NCBI GenBank assembly: GCA_028278425.1
Contig: JANQEJ010000252.1
Span: 1-64,000 of the forward strand
Source of the DNA: Planctomycetota bacterium
GTDB lineage: Bacteria > Planctomycetota > UBA1135 > GCA-002686595
Direction of reading: 5' to 3'
Length of the DNA stretch: 64,000 bases
The notes beneath the pieces are model-generated. The model was not told the origin of the DNA. It was given only the letters and a program-made list of their open reading frames with translations, and did not search any database. The position numbers and the translations under genes are program-made. Positions 23,942 through 33,555 of the stretch are shown here, piece by piece (within the stretch, counting starts at the first letter, position 1; each line of letters opens with the position of its first letter).

Positions 23942-26485
23942 GTGAAGCTCATCGCGCTGTCCTCGATCTGCTGCGGCGTCGTCGCCGCCACCGCCGGCGC
24001 GCAGTCGTCCTGCGGAGCCGGCGTGCTGAGCAAGGAGCTCGACGCCGGGGCGCCGGGACCCGTTCTCTGGACGCCCGACGGGGCGCCCGTGGTGGGCGGG
24101 CCCTTCGCGCTGCAGGTGGTCGACGGGCCGCCGGGTGCCCTCGGGCTCCTGGGGTTCAGCCTGGTCCAGAGCCCGGTGTTCCTGCCCCAGTACGGGGCGA
24201 CGCTCTACCCCGGGCCGCTCGCCTTCACGTTGCCGTTCGTGCTCGACGGCGCGGGGGCCGCGCCCGCGACCTTCGTCTTCGATCCGCTGAGCTCTCTCTT
24301 CTGCGGCGCGGAGATGACGGTCCAGGCGGCGGTGGCGGACGCCGCGGCCACCGGCGGCGCGGCGCTGACCAACGGGCTGCAGCTCCGGGTCGGGGTGCAG
24401 GACGGTCCGCTCTTTCCGATCTCCGGCGTGCCGGTGGGCGAGGGACCGCTGTCGCTGGCCAGCGCGGACCTGAACGGCGACGGCGTGCCGGAAGTGATCG
24501 CGGTGAACGACACCAGCGACGATCTGTCGCTCCTGCTCGGGGAGGCCGACGGCTCGCTCGCGCCGGCGACGACGTTCACCGCCGGGCTCGCGCCCAGCTT
24601 CGCGACCTTCGGCGACTTCGACGCGGACGGCAACGCCGATCTAGCCTCGGCGGATCACGACGGCGACAGCGTGTGGATCCTGCCCGGCGCCGGCGACGGC
24701 AGCCTGGGAGCCGGCGCGAGCTATCCCGGCGGCATCGCGCCGAGCTGCGTGACCCGCGGCGACTTCAACGCGGACGGCGCGCTGGACCTGGCGCTGACCA
24801 ACCTCGACGCGAACGCGGTCTCGGTGCTGCTGGGCGCGGGCGACGGCAGCTTCGGGGCGCCGGCGAGCTTCACGGCCGGGACGCGGCCGGCGCACCTCGA
24901 GAGCGCGGACCTCAACGCCGACGGGACGGTGGACCTCGCGGTGGCGGCCGAAGGTCCTCCCGGCCAGGGAGGCGGCGTCTCGATCCTGTTGGGCGCGGGC
25001 AACGGCAACTTCGCGGAGGGGTCCGTCTTCACCGCCGGGTTTCGCCCGGACAGCCTGACGCTCGGCGACCTGAACCAGGACGGCATCGAGGATCTGGTGG
25101 TGGCCGCCGGTGGTCAGTTGATCTTCGGCCCGTCCGGCGACCTGCGGGTGTTCTTCGGCAACGGGAACGGGACTTTCGCGGACGGTCCCGTACTCCACAA
25201 CGACAACAGCCGCCACGCGGCCATCGAGGACTTGAACGGCGACGGCCTGCCGGACGTGGCCGCGGCGGTCTTCCGGCCCAGCAGGGGGCTGTCGGTCTGG
25301 CTCGCGTCGGGCGCGGGGGCCTTCGGCGAACCGACCAACTACCTCCCGGTGTCGCCCTATTTCGTGCTGGCCGAGGACCGGGACGGCGACGGCAGCGCCG
25401 ACCTGACGGTGGCCGAGGCCGTGGCGAACAACGTGACCGTGCTGCCGGGGCAGGGCGGCGGCAGCTTCCCCGACCCGCCCCTGTACGAAACCGGCCCCCT
25501 GCCCGGCTCGGTGGCGCTTGTCGATCTCGAGGGAGACGGCGACCTGGACGCGCTGACCGGCAACCACGCGAGCGACGACGTCGCCGTGGTCCTGGGCGCC
25601 GGCGACGGCACCTTCGGCACGCCGAGCGCCTACCCGGCCGGGAACAACCCGCAGGTCGAGAGCACGGCGGACCTGAACGGCGACGGCGCGCCCGATGTTT
25701 TCACGGTGAGCCCGCTGGACGACACCTACGCCGTGCTGCTCGGCGCCGGCGACGGCAGCCTGGGCGCCGCGGTGCCCGTGGCAGCCGGCGACGAGCCGCT
25801 CGGTGCGGTCGTGCGAGACCTCAACCTCGACGGGACGCCGGACGTCGCGGTGTTGAACAACAACGACGGCGCCGTGATGGTGGCCTTCGGTCAGGGCGAG
25901 GGGACCTTCGCAGCGAGCTCGGTCGAGCCCGTGGGTTCCAACCCGCGCGACATCGACAGCGGCGACCTGAACCTGGACGGTTTCCCGGACCTGGCGGTCG
26001 CCAACCGGCAATCGGACGACGTGACGCTCTTGATCGGCCTCGGCGGGGGCGCCTTCGCCGCCGGCGTGTCCCTCGCCGCGCCCGACGGCCCCGACTCCAT
26101 CGCGATCGCGGACCTGAGCTCCGACGGCGCACCGGATCTGGTCGTGGGCACGCAGGAGGACGGCGATCTAGGCGTGCTGCTGGGCGCCGGCGACGGCACC
26201 TTCGCTCCCTTCGCGACCTACGGCCCTCCGATCGCCCAGAACGACCTGGAGCTCGTGGACCTCAACGGCGACGCGATCGCGGAGATCGCCTACGTGGCGA
26301 CGACCCGCAACCTGCTGATGGTGCTGACCGGCGCCGGCGACGGCAGCTTCGACGCCGGCGCTCCGTTCTCCGACGGCGACGCCTCCCGGGTCGCGAGCGG
26401 CGACCTCGACGGAGACGGGGTGCCCGACCTGGCCCTGTCCACCGACGTGGGCTTGTTGCTGATGATCAACCAGCTCGGCGAGTAG
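23942..26485 (+). CDS. Large secreted FG-GAP/VCBS repeat protein
   Basis: 847 aa from the GTG at 23942, chosen for its 'aggagaagg' ribosome site and the signal peptide that follows (VKLIALSSICCGVVAATAGAQ). A longer frame begins 126 bases upstream but has no signal. The first 140 residues are the beta module that begins with CGAG and contains 'FLPQYGATLYPGP' and 'AAVADAAATGGAALTNGLQL'. Then about fourteen FG-GAP/VCBS repeats follow ('DLNGDGVPEVIAVND', 'DFDADGNADLASADH', 'DLNLDGFPDLAVANR'), each with a DxDxDG-type calcium loop. It has the same order of domains as the 9721-11304 and 30816-33401 proteins. Confidence 0.85.
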   Translation: MKLIALSSICCGVVAATAGAQSSCGAGVLSKELDAGAPGPVLWTPDGAPVVGGPFALQVVDGPPGALGLLGFSLVQSPVFLPQYGATLYPGPLAFTLPFVLDGAGAAPATFVFDPLSSLFCGAEMTVQAAVADAAATGGAALTNGLQLRVGVQDGPLFPISGVPVGEGPLSLASADLNGDGVPEVIAVNDTSDDLSLLLGEADGSLAPATTFTAGLAPSFATFGDFDADGNADLASADHDGDSVWILPGAGDGSLGAGASYPGGIAPSCVTRGDFNADGALDLALTNLDANAVSVLLGAGDGSFGAPASFTAGTRPAHLESADLNADGTVDLAVAAEGPPGQGGGVSILLGAGNGNFAEGSVFTAGFRPDSLTLGDLNQDGIEDLVVAAGGQLIFGPSGDLRVFFGNGNGTFADGPVLHNDNSRHAAIEDLNGDGLPDVAAAVFRPSRGLSVWLASGAGAFGEPTNYLPVSPYFVLAEDRDGDGSADLTVAEAVANNVTVLPGQGGGSFPDPPLYETGPLPGSVALVDLEGDGDLDALTGNHASDDVAVVLGAGDGTFGTPSAYPAGNNPQVESTADLNGDGAPDVFTVSPLDDTYAVLLGAGDGSLGAAVPVAAGDEPLGAVVRDLNLDGTPDVAVLNNNDGAVMVAFGQGEGTFAASSVEPVGSNPRDIDSGDLNLDGFPDLAVANRQSDDVTLLIGLGGGAFAAGVSLAAPDGPDSIAIADLSSDGAPDLVVGTQEDGDLGVLLGAGDGTFAPFATYGPPIAQNDLELVDLNGDAIAEIAYVATTRNLLMVLTGAGDGSFDAGAPFSDGDASRVASGDLDGDGVPDLALSTDVGLLLMINQLGE

Positions 26486-26559
26486 CGCTTCGTCCCCGCG
26501 ACCGGGAGCCCGGAAACCCGGTGCACCGCTCGGACTCCGAGTCTGCCAGACTGTGAGGC

Positions 26560-27264
26560 GTGCAACGGAACAAGCGCTTCCACCGGGCGGCGGGCGACCG
26601 ATCGCCCGGCTCGTGCGGGTCGATGGTCGCCGGCGCGCTGGAGCTCGCGGGAGCTGCCGCCGACGGGGGTCGCACCGTCGTGCTCGTCGAAGGGGGCAGC
26701 GACGAGCTGGCGCTCCACGCGCTGGCCGACCGTCGTGGTCGGGACCTCCGAGCGGAGGGCATCACGACCGTCGCGATGGGCGGGGCGACGAACATCGGGC
26801 CCTTCTTGAGTTCTTTGGGTTCGCGGGGCGCCGACGTCGCCGTGGCCGGCCTCTGCGACGCCGGGGAGGAGCGCCACTTCCGGCGTGCGCTCGAGCGGGA
26901 GGGCTTCGGCGCGGACCTCACGAGGACGGCCATGGAGACGCTCGGGTTCCACGTCTGCGATGCCGACCTGGAGGACGAGCTGATCCGCTCCCTCGGCGCC
27001 GACGCGGTGCTGGAAGTCGTCGCCGGGCAGCGTGAGCTGGCGGCCTTCCGAACCTTCCAGAAGCAGCCGGAGTGGCGCGAACGCCGCGTGGAAGCGCAGT
27101 TGCGGCGCTGGTTGGGCTCGCAGTCCCTGCGGAAGTCTCGCTACGCGACGCTGCTGGTGGGTGCGCTGGATCTCGACCGTGTGCCCGCGCCCCTGGACCG
27201 CCTGCTCGCGCACGTCACCACTCCGTCCAGGCGCCCGGACGAGGCGGACTCCCACGGCGCCTGA
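26560..27264 (+). CDS. OLD-like TOPRIM domain protein
   Basis: 234 aa from GTG 26560; ATG 26623 is a possible later start. It reads as a stand-alone TOPRIM nucleotidyl-transferase/hydrolase domain of the OLD type: 'TVVLVEGGSDELALHALA' with E44, 'GITTVAMGGATNIG', and 'VAGLCDAGEERHF' with D100. The C-terminal part has 'DLEDELIRSLGADAVLEVV' and 'FRTFQKQPEWRERR', usual for this family. OLD nucleases pair this domain with an ABC ATPase; none lies nearby, so it acts alone or with a distant partner. A role in DNA or RNA cleavage is expected from the fold only. Confidence 0.75.
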   Translation: MQRNKRFHRAAGDRSPGSCGSMVAGALELAGAAADGGRTVVLVEGGSDELALHALADRRGRDLRAEGITTVAMGGATNIGPFLSSLGSRGADVAVAGLCDAGEERHFRRALEREGFGADLTRTAMETLGFHVCDADLEDELIRSLGADAVLEVVAGQRELAAFRTFQKQPEWRERRVEAQLRRWLGSQSLRKSRYATLLVGALDLDRVPAPLDRLLAHVTTPSRRPDEADSHGA

Positions 27265-27365
27265 GGTGCTCCCGTGGACGCCCGGCAAGCCCGGGGGAAT
27301 CGGGTACCCGGTTGCTGCGCTCGTGGGTAAGGTCGAGGGGCTCCCCATTACCTTCGAGGATCGCC

Positions 27366-29105
27366 ATGCGGACACCCTTCCGTCTCGCATCGCTCGTGCG
27401 GCTGGCACCGCTCGTCTTGTGCACGTCGTCCGCGGCCCAGCTCCCGGGCGACGTCCTGGCCTGGACCGAAACCACGCAGGGTTTCGCCGCCGGGGTTCCC
27501 TTCGATCCATACGTCGGCGCGGGCCTCGCCGCGCTCGGCGATCTCGACGGCGACGGCACGGGCGACGTCGCCGTCGGCTCGCCCGAATGGACGGGCACCA
27601 CGGGCTCGGTCTACGTCTTCCTGATGAACGCGGACGGAACGCGGAAGGCGAGCGTGCGGATCGCCGACGGCGTCGGCGGCCTGCCGGCGGGCTTGCTCGA
27701 CGCGAACGACCGCTTCGGCAGCTCGGTCGCCGCGCTCGGCGACCTGGACGGCGACGGCACGACCGAGCTCGCGGTCGGCGCGATCGGCGACGACGACGGC
27801 TCGACCTGGGTGGGCGAGTTCCCGGGCGCGGTGTGGATCCTGTTCCTGAACACCGACGGCACCGTCAAGGCGCACGCGAAGCTCTCGGAGACCGCGGGCG
27901 GCTTCGGCTTCGACATCTACCACGCGTGGTTCGGAGCGGCCGTGGCCGGGCTCGGCGACGTCGACGGCGACGGCGTGCCGGACCTCGCGGCGGGGGCGTG
28001 GAACTACGTCTCGGGCGTGCTCGGCGCCAACAAGGGCGCGGTGTTCGTCGTGCTCCTGAACGCCGACGGCAGCGCGAAGGCGACGCAGCGCATCTCGGAC
28101 GTGGAGCTCGGCGGCGTGTTCTTCGGCGACCCGGACTTCGGGGCGGCGCTCGAGTTCCTCGGAGACCTCGACGGCGATGGTGCGCCGGAGCTCGCGATCG
28201 GCGAGCCGGACGCGTACATCGGCTTCGCGAAGCGCGGAGGCCTCTGGATCGTCTCGCTGAACAACGACGGGACGCTCAAGACCGCCTTGGAGATCCAGCC
28301 GACGGTGGACCTGTTCCAGCCCGCGGTCGACCGTCGCTTCGGATGCTCGCTCGCGGCCGTCGGCGACCTCGACGAGGACGGGACCGGCGACCTGGTCGTC
28401 GGCGAGTGCGACGACTTCCCGATGGCCCGGGCGTGGGTCCTCTTCCTGCGCCCCGACGGGACCGTTCGCGAGGCGCGTCTGCTTCAGGGCGCGCCCGGCG
28501 TGACGCTGCCTGCCTACACGGGCTCCGCCGACTTCGCGGCGGCGCTCGAACCGCTCGGCGATCTCGACGGCGACGGCTCGCCCGATCTCGCGGTTGGGGC
28601 ACCCGGCTTCGCCTCCGACGACGGCGCCTTCTGGACGTTCTTTCAGTTCGCCGCGAAGCTCGTCGAGCCGTACGGCTGCGGCGTGAACCCACAGAAGAGC
28701 CTCGTGCATCTCGGCGGCAAGGTGGTGCCGGGCGCGGTCGTCACGCTCGGCGTCGACAACCCCGCCGGCACGCAGGCGCCCGGCGCGCTGCCGTTCGTCG
28801 CGCTCTCCGGGCAACCCGACCAGGGTTTCCCGTGCGGCACCGTGCTGCCCGGTTTCGGCATGAGCGCCGCGGGCGCCGGCGGCGAGCTTTTGATCTGGAT
28901 GCTCGGCGGCAACCCGTTCGCGATCCACATCGGAGGGCCGTGGCAGGGGGCCGGGACGCCAGCCCCCGTCGCGATCCTGATCCCGGATCTTCCCACGCTG
29001 GTCGGATCCTCGATCTACGCGCAGGGACTCCTGTTCGAGCCCGTGCCGACCGCGGGCGTGCAGTTCGGGCTCGCGGGCGCGCTGGAGCTGAGGGTGCAGC
29101 CGTGA
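27366..29105 (+). CDS. Secreted integrin-type FG-GAP protein, first of a coupled pair
   Basis: 579 aa from ATG 27366 with a signal peptide ending near 'CTSSAAQLPG'. Six FG-GAP repeats carry the integrin-alpha wording 'FGSSVAALGDLDGDGTTELAVGA', often followed by 'GAVWILFLNTDGTVK' strands. This predicts a seven-bladed propeller with calcium sites. The last 130 residues, from 'YGCGVNPQKSLVHLGGK' to 'LVGSSIYAQGLLFEPV' and onward, form the recurrent C-terminal module. The next gene, a paralogue, starts at a GTG within this gene's stop, so both are translated together and probably act in the same place. Confidence 0.85.
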   Translation: MRTPFRLASLVRLAPLVLCTSSAAQLPGDVLAWTETTQGFAAGVPFDPYVGAGLAALGDLDGDGTGDVAVGSPEWTGTTGSVYVFLMNADGTRKASVRIADGVGGLPAGLLDANDRFGSSVAALGDLDGDGTTELAVGAIGDDDGSTWVGEFPGAVWILFLNTDGTVKAHAKLSETAGGFGFDIYHAWFGAAVAGLGDVDGDGVPDLAAGAWNYVSGVLGANKGAVFVVLLNADGSAKATQRISDVELGGVFFGDPDFGAALEFLGDLDGDGAPELAIGEPDAYIGFAKRGGLWIVSLNNDGTLKTALEIQPTVDLFQPAVDRRFGCSLAAVGDLDEDGTGDLVVGECDDFPMARAWVLFLRPDGTVREARLLQGAPGVTLPAYTGSADFAAALEPLGDLDGDGSPDLAVGAPGFASDDGAFWTFFQFAAKLVEPYGCGVNPQKSLVHLGGKVVPGAVVTLGVDNPAGTQAPGALPFVALSGQPDQGFPCGTVLPGFGMSAAGAGGELLIWMLGGNPFAIHIGGPWQGAGTPAPVAILIPDLPTLVGSSIYAQGLLFEPVPTAGVQFGLAGALELRVQP

Positions 29106-30802
29106 GGGGCCGCAACGCGATCCGCCGCGCCGGGCTCCGTGCGCTGGGCTTGGCCGCCGTCGTTCCGGTCTGCGCGGCGCAGGTGCCCGGGGACGTCCTC
29201 GGCTCGACGGCGATCCCGTCCGGCTCCGACGGTCTCCTGTCGGTCTTCTCCTACTACGGACACTTCGGCTGCGGCGCCGCCGCGCTCGGCGACGTCGACG
29301 GCAACGGCGTCTGCGACCTCGCGGTCGGCGCGAGCGAGGACGACGACGGCTTCGAGCAGGCGGGCGCGGTCTACGTGCTGCTGCTCGAGCACGACGGCTC
29401 GGTCGGCGCGTTCCAGAAGCTGAGCGCGACTTCGGGCGGGCTCGGGCCGGGGCTCGGGACGCTGCACCACTTCGGTTGCTCGCTCGCCGGGATCGGCGAC
29501 GTCGACGGGGACGGCGTGCCCGATCTCGCGGCGGGACACGCGGCGGCGGACGAGGTGTGGATCCTGCTGCTCAAGCCCGACGGATCGGTGAAGTTCCGGC
29601 TGACGCTTCCGGGCATCCCCGGCGGCTACGGCGCCGCGACCGCGAGCCCGGGCGATCTCGACGGGGACGGCGTCGTCGACCTCGCGGTCGGCGTCCCGGG
29701 CGCGACCTCGGGCTCGCCGCCGCTCGTGCAGCAGAAGGGAGCGGTCCACGTCCTCCTCATGAACGCCGACGGCACCGTCAAGTCCACCCAGGTGATCGAC
29801 GACGACGGCGGCGGGATGCAGGGCAAGCTGAGCGCGAACGCGGCGTTCGGCTTCCCGCTCGCGGGCGCCGGCGACCTGGACGGCGACGGGGTGGGCGACC
29901 TGGTCGCGGGCGACAGCTCGGGCTTCTGGATCCTGCGGATGTCGAGCGCCGGCGTCGCCCTCGCGGCGACCAAGGTCGCGCCGGGAATCGGCGGGTTCAC
30001 CGCGACCGGGACGACGAACTTCGGTTCCGCGTGCGCGCCGCTCGGCGACCTCGACGGCAACGGCATCGGCGACCTCGCGGTCGGCGAGTCGCAGAACGCG
30101 CTCTTCACCGGGCGCGTGTGGACCCTCTTGCTCGACCACGACCTCACGGTGCGCGAGGCGTATCCGCTCGAGGCCGCGCCCGGCGGAGCGCTGCCCGCGA
30201 TATCGACCGGCGACATGTTCGGCTCCGCGCTCGCGCGGCTGCCCGACGTCGACGGCGACGGGTTCGACGATCTCGCGGTCGGCGCGCGGAGCGCCTTCGC
30301 GCGCGGCATCGTCAGCGGCGGCATGGTGCACGTGCTCTTCCAGGTCGACGGACCCGCGTACGAGCCGACCGGCTGCGGGTTGAACCCCGCGCTCTCGCTC
30401 GACGTCGCGCAGGGCCTGCCGGTCGTCGGCGGAAGCGTGATCCTGCGCGTCGACAACCCGCTCGGCACCCAGGCGCCCGGGGCGTTGCCGTTCGTCGCCG
30501 TGTCCGGCCAGCCCGATCCGTTCGCGCCGTGCGGCACGCCGGTCCCCGGCCTCGGCATGGCCGGTCCGGGCGCGCCGGGCGAGCTCTTGATCTCCGTCGT
30601 CGCCGGCAACCCGTTCGCGTTGTCCTCGGGCTCGCCCTGGCAGGGGCCGGGGACGCCCGCCGAGGTGCCGGTCTTGATCCCGGACGTCCCGGCGCTCGTG
30701 GGCGGGACGCTGTCCGTCCAGGGCCTCCTGTTCGAGCCCGCCGCGTCGCTGGGCGTCGCGTTCGGCTTGACGAACGGACTGACGCTGCACGTCGGGTCGT
30801 AG
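29102..30802 (+). CDS. Secreted integrin-type FG-GAP protein, second of a coupled pair
   Basis: 566 aa from a GTG overlapping the upstream TGA. The signal peptide is 'RALGLAAVVPVCAAQ'. It has the same layout as its neighbour: six FG-GAP repeats ('FGCGAAALGDVDGNGVCDLA', 'GDLDGDGVVDLAVGVPGA', 'PLGDLDGNGIGDLAVGE') and a C-terminal module ('TGCGLNPALSLDVAQGLPVV' to 'LVGGTLSVQGLLFEPAASLG'). The end of the gene meets the minus-strand FG-GAP gene with only 13 bases between the stops. Confidence 0.85.
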   Translation: MRGRNAIRRAGLRALGLAAVVPVCAAQVPGDVLGSTAIPSGSDGLLSVFSYYGHFGCGAAALGDVDGNGVCDLAVGASEDDDGFEQAGAVYVLLLEHDGSVGAFQKLSATSGGLGPGLGTLHHFGCSLAGIGDVDGDGVPDLAAGHAAADEVWILLLKPDGSVKFRLTLPGIPGGYGAATASPGDLDGDGVVDLAVGVPGATSGSPPLVQQKGAVHVLLMNADGTVKSTQVIDDDGGGMQGKLSANAAFGFPLAGAGDLDGDGVGDLVAGDSSGFWILRMSSAGVALAATKVAPGIGGFTATGTTNFGSACAPLGDLDGNGIGDLAVGESQNALFTGRVWTLLLDHDLTVREAYPLEAAPGGALPAISTGDMFGSALARLPDVDGDGFDDLAVGARSAFARGIVSGGMVHVLFQVDGPAYEPTGCGLNPALSLDVAQGLPVVGGSVILRVDNPLGTQAPGALPFVAVSGQPDPFAPCGTPVPGLGMAGPGAPGELLISVVAGNPFALSSGSPWQGPGTPAEVPVLIPDVPALVGGTLSVQGLLFEPAASLGVAFGLTNGLTLHVGS

Positions 30803-30815
30803 GGCGACGTTCGGC

Positions 30816-33401
30816 TCAACCGTCGAGCAGGAGGTTCCGGAGGATCCGCACGTCGTCGCTGGCGTCGTGGGACACGGCGAGGTCGACGAGTCCGTCCCCG
30901 TCCAGGTCGCCCGCGGCGAGCCACCGCGGGAAGTTGCCGGCGCGGAACGACTCGGGGAACCGGAAGCTCCCGTCGCCGACCCCGCGCAGCACCGAGACGA
31001 CGTGGCCGAAGTCGCCGAAGTCGTAGGGGTTCATCACCGCCAGGTCGAGCACGCCGTCCCCGTCGAGCTCCGCTACGACCATGTACCGCGTCGCGTGCCC
31101 GGCCGGATAGAACTGCGCGGCGGCGAAGGCGCCTCCGCCGAGACCGAGGTGCACGCCGACGTCGCTCGACGCCTCGTTGGGCACGATGAGATCGACGAGC
31201 CCGTCCGCGTTCGCGTCGACGATCGCCACCATGCGCGGTCCGTCGCCGGCGGGGAGGATCGCGGCGGGGCCGAAGGACCCGTCGCCGCCGCCGCGCAGCA
31301 CGTGCAGCTCGTCCCCCCAGACGCAGACGGCGACTAGGTCGAGCGCGCCGTCGGCGTCGAGGTCGGCCAACCGCGCGTCCTGCGGAGCGTTGCCGACCGC
31401 GACGCTCACCGCCGGGAGGAACGTCCCGTCGCCCAGCCCGAAGAGGAGCGAGACGTCGTCGTCGTTCCAGTTGGGCACGGCCAGGTCGAGGTGGCCGTCG
31501 AGGTCGACGTCCCCGATCGAGACGGCCTGCGGATCGTTGCCGACGGGGACCGTGACGCCCGGCTGGAAGGTCCCGTCGCCGAGCCCCTCGAGCGTCGTCG
31601 CCGTCGAAGGAATCGGGTTGCGGTTCGCGGTCGCGACGTCGGTGTGGCCGTCGCCGTTGAGGTCGCCGAAGGCGAGGGACCGCGGCCGCGGGCCGGCGGG
31701 GAACGCCTGCCACGCGCCGTACGCTCCGCCGCCGAGTCCGAGCGCGGTGGCGATCTCGTTGGCGTCGGAAGTCGTGATGAGGTCGAGCACGCCGTCCCCG
31801 TCGAGGTCTCGGATCGCCAGCGACTCCAAGTCCTCTCCGGCGGGCACGACGAGCACCGGCGGCGCCAGCGCCGTGACCGAACCGAGGACGATCGACACGC
31901 TGTCGTTGAAGAGGTTCGTGACGGCGACGTCGCGCGCGCCGTCCCCGTCGAAGTCGCCGGTGCAGAGGTGGACCGTCGCCGAGTTCGACGGGTAGTACGA
32001 CGGCGGGCCGAACGTCCCGTCGCCGAGACCTTCCTGGATCGCGACGTCCTCGAGGTACTCGGCCGTCAGCGCGACGAGGTCGAGGATGCCGTCGCCGGTC
32101 ATGTCGTCCAGGACGATGCCCCAGGCGTGGTCGCCCTCGTAAGCGAGCGTGGCCTCGAAGGTGCCGTCGCCCTTGCCCAGGTGCACCTCCACGCCGTGCG
32201 ACGAGCCGGTGCTCGCGATCACGACGTCGGGCAGACCGTCGACGTTGACGTCGCCGATCTGGACGGAGCGCGCGTCGTAGCCGATCGCCAGCGACGTCGC
32301 GGAGAAGGTCCCGTCGCCGGCTCCGAGGAACACGCTGGTCGAGCCCGGAAAGCCCTCGTTGGTGGCGACGAGATCGGGCGCGCCGTCGAGGTTCAGGTCG
32401 CCGACGGCGAGCCCCGCCGTGTTCGCCGCGGCGGGGTACGGCACCGCGGGGGCGAAGCCCCCGTCGCCGTGTCCCAGGTGAACGGTGACCGTTCCGCCGC
32501 CGGCGTTGCTCACCGCGAAGTCCGCGTGGCCGTCGGAGTCGAGGTCGGCGAAGCGCAGGCGGTACGGCTCAAAGCCGGCCGGCTCCGGCGGAAGCGGCAG
32601 AAACGTCCCGTCGCCCTGGCCGAGCAGGACCGTCGCGTCGTCCGAGCCGTTGTTCGCCGTCGCCGCGTCGAGCGTTCCGTCGCCGTCGACGTCGGCCAGG
32701 TCGACGCCGCGCGGCAGGCTTCCGACGGGCGCGCCGAGGAGCGGCTCGAAGCTTCCGTCGCCGCGCCCGAGCAGCGTCGCGACCGCGTCCGCACCGTTCT
32801 GGCTCACGACCAGGTCGGCGCGGCCGTCCGCGTTCAGGTCCCCGCTTGCGACGCCGTAGGGTTCTTCGCCCGCGGCGAACTGGGGGAAGCCGAAGAGCGG
32901 TTGGAAGCCGACGCCGACGTGGATCCGCAGCGCCTGCGTCAAGGCCACGCCGCCCTGCGCCCCGGCATCGATCACGGCCGCCTGCGCGACGATCGCGAGG
33001 CCGCACAGCGAGGGCGCGAGCGCCTGGATCCCGAGCAGCCCGTCCGCGGTTCCGCTCGCCCCGGTCACGAAGAGCTCCTCGACGCGCGGCGGCGGACCGA
33101 CGTAGAACGTGCCGCCGAAGGGCGGGAGGAACTGCGGCAGCTCGTTCGTGCCCACGAGCAAGAGCCCCGGCGCTACAGACGGGCCGCCGCGTACCTCGAG
33201 CGCGTAGGGCGTGCCCGGAATCGGCGCGCCGACGTTGCGGAGCTCGGGCACGCCCGCGGTGCCGGCGGTTCCCGTTCCGACCTTCTCGACGCCGGCGGGA
33301 GCCGGACAGTCCTGCGCGGCGGCGGGTGCGATGGCCAGCGTTCCGGCAAGGACCCGACCGCCGGAACGAGCCAACCAAGCGAGCGCGCATTCAACCTTCA
33401 T
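30816..33401 (-). CDS. Large secreted FG-GAP/VCBS repeat protein
   Basis: 861 aa. The ATG at 33401, after 'ggaggtcgcg', starts the signal-bearing form (MKVECALAWLARSGG...AAAQ); the frame is open further upstream without a signal. An N-terminal module (CPAPAGVEKVG to QALRIHVG) contains 'FLPPFGGTFYVGP' and 'AAVIDAGAQGGVAL'. About fourteen repeats with 'DLNADGRADLVV', 'DVDGDGTLDAATAN' and 'DLDGDGVLDLITTS' follow and run to the C-terminus. Closest relatives in the window are 9721-11304 and 23942-26485, which share the same N-terminal module. Confidence 0.85.
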   Translation of the reverse strand: MKVECALAWLARSGGRVLAGTLAIAPAAAQDCPAPAGVEKVGTGTAGTAGVPELRNVGAPIPGTPYALEVRGGPSVAPGLLLVGTNELPQFLPPFGGTFYVGPPPRVEELFVTGASGTADGLLGIQALAPSLCGLAIVAQAAVIDAGAQGGVALTQALRIHVGVGFQPLFGFPQFAAGEEPYGVASGDLNADGRADLVVSQNGADAVATLLGRGDGSFEPLLGAPVGSLPRGVDLADVDGDGTLDAATANNGSDDATVLLGQGDGTFLPLPPEPAGFEPYRLRFADLDSDGHADFAVSNAGGGTVTVHLGHGDGGFAPAVPYPAAANTAGLAVGDLNLDGAPDLVATNEGFPGSTSVFLGAGDGTFSATSLAIGYDARSVQIGDVNVDGLPDVVIASTGSSHGVEVHLGKGDGTFEATLAYEGDHAWGIVLDDMTGDGILDLVALTAEYLEDVAIQEGLGDGTFGPPSYYPSNSATVHLCTGDFDGDGARDVAVTNLFNDSVSIVLGSVTALAPPVLVVPAGEDLESLAIRDLDGDGVLDLITTSDANEIATALGLGGGAYGAWQAFPAGPRPRSLAFGDLNGDGHTDVATANRNPIPSTATTLEGLGDGTFQPGVTVPVGNDPQAVSIGDVDLDGHLDLAVPNWNDDDVSLLFGLGDGTFLPAVSVAVGNAPQDARLADLDADGALDLVAVCVWGDELHVLRGGGDGSFGPAAILPAGDGPRMVAIVDANADGLVDLIVPNEASSDVGVHLGLGGGAFAAAQFYPAGHATRYMVVAELDGDGVLDLAVMNPYDFGDFGHVVSVLRGVGDGSFRFPESFRAGNFPRWLAAGDLDGDGLVDLAVSHDASDDVRILRNLLLDG

Positions 33402-33555
33402 CGCGACCTCCGCCCAAGACGCCGATGGTGTGTGCAGGGCCCTGCATTCGGGGCTCCCTTGCAAGGTACTTGGAGCCACCCAGGGCGGCAAGCAGCCCCG
33501 GCGCAGCGCGTTGATCGCAGGAGAGAGGAGAGCGATCGACCGAGCAAGCCCGACC

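Noticed and set aside
23942-26485. CRISPR-like regular spacing of short repeats
   Set aside because: The periodic DNA pattern comes from repeated FG-GAP codons (GACGGCGAC and similar) inside a coding frame, with no palindromic repeats or spacers.
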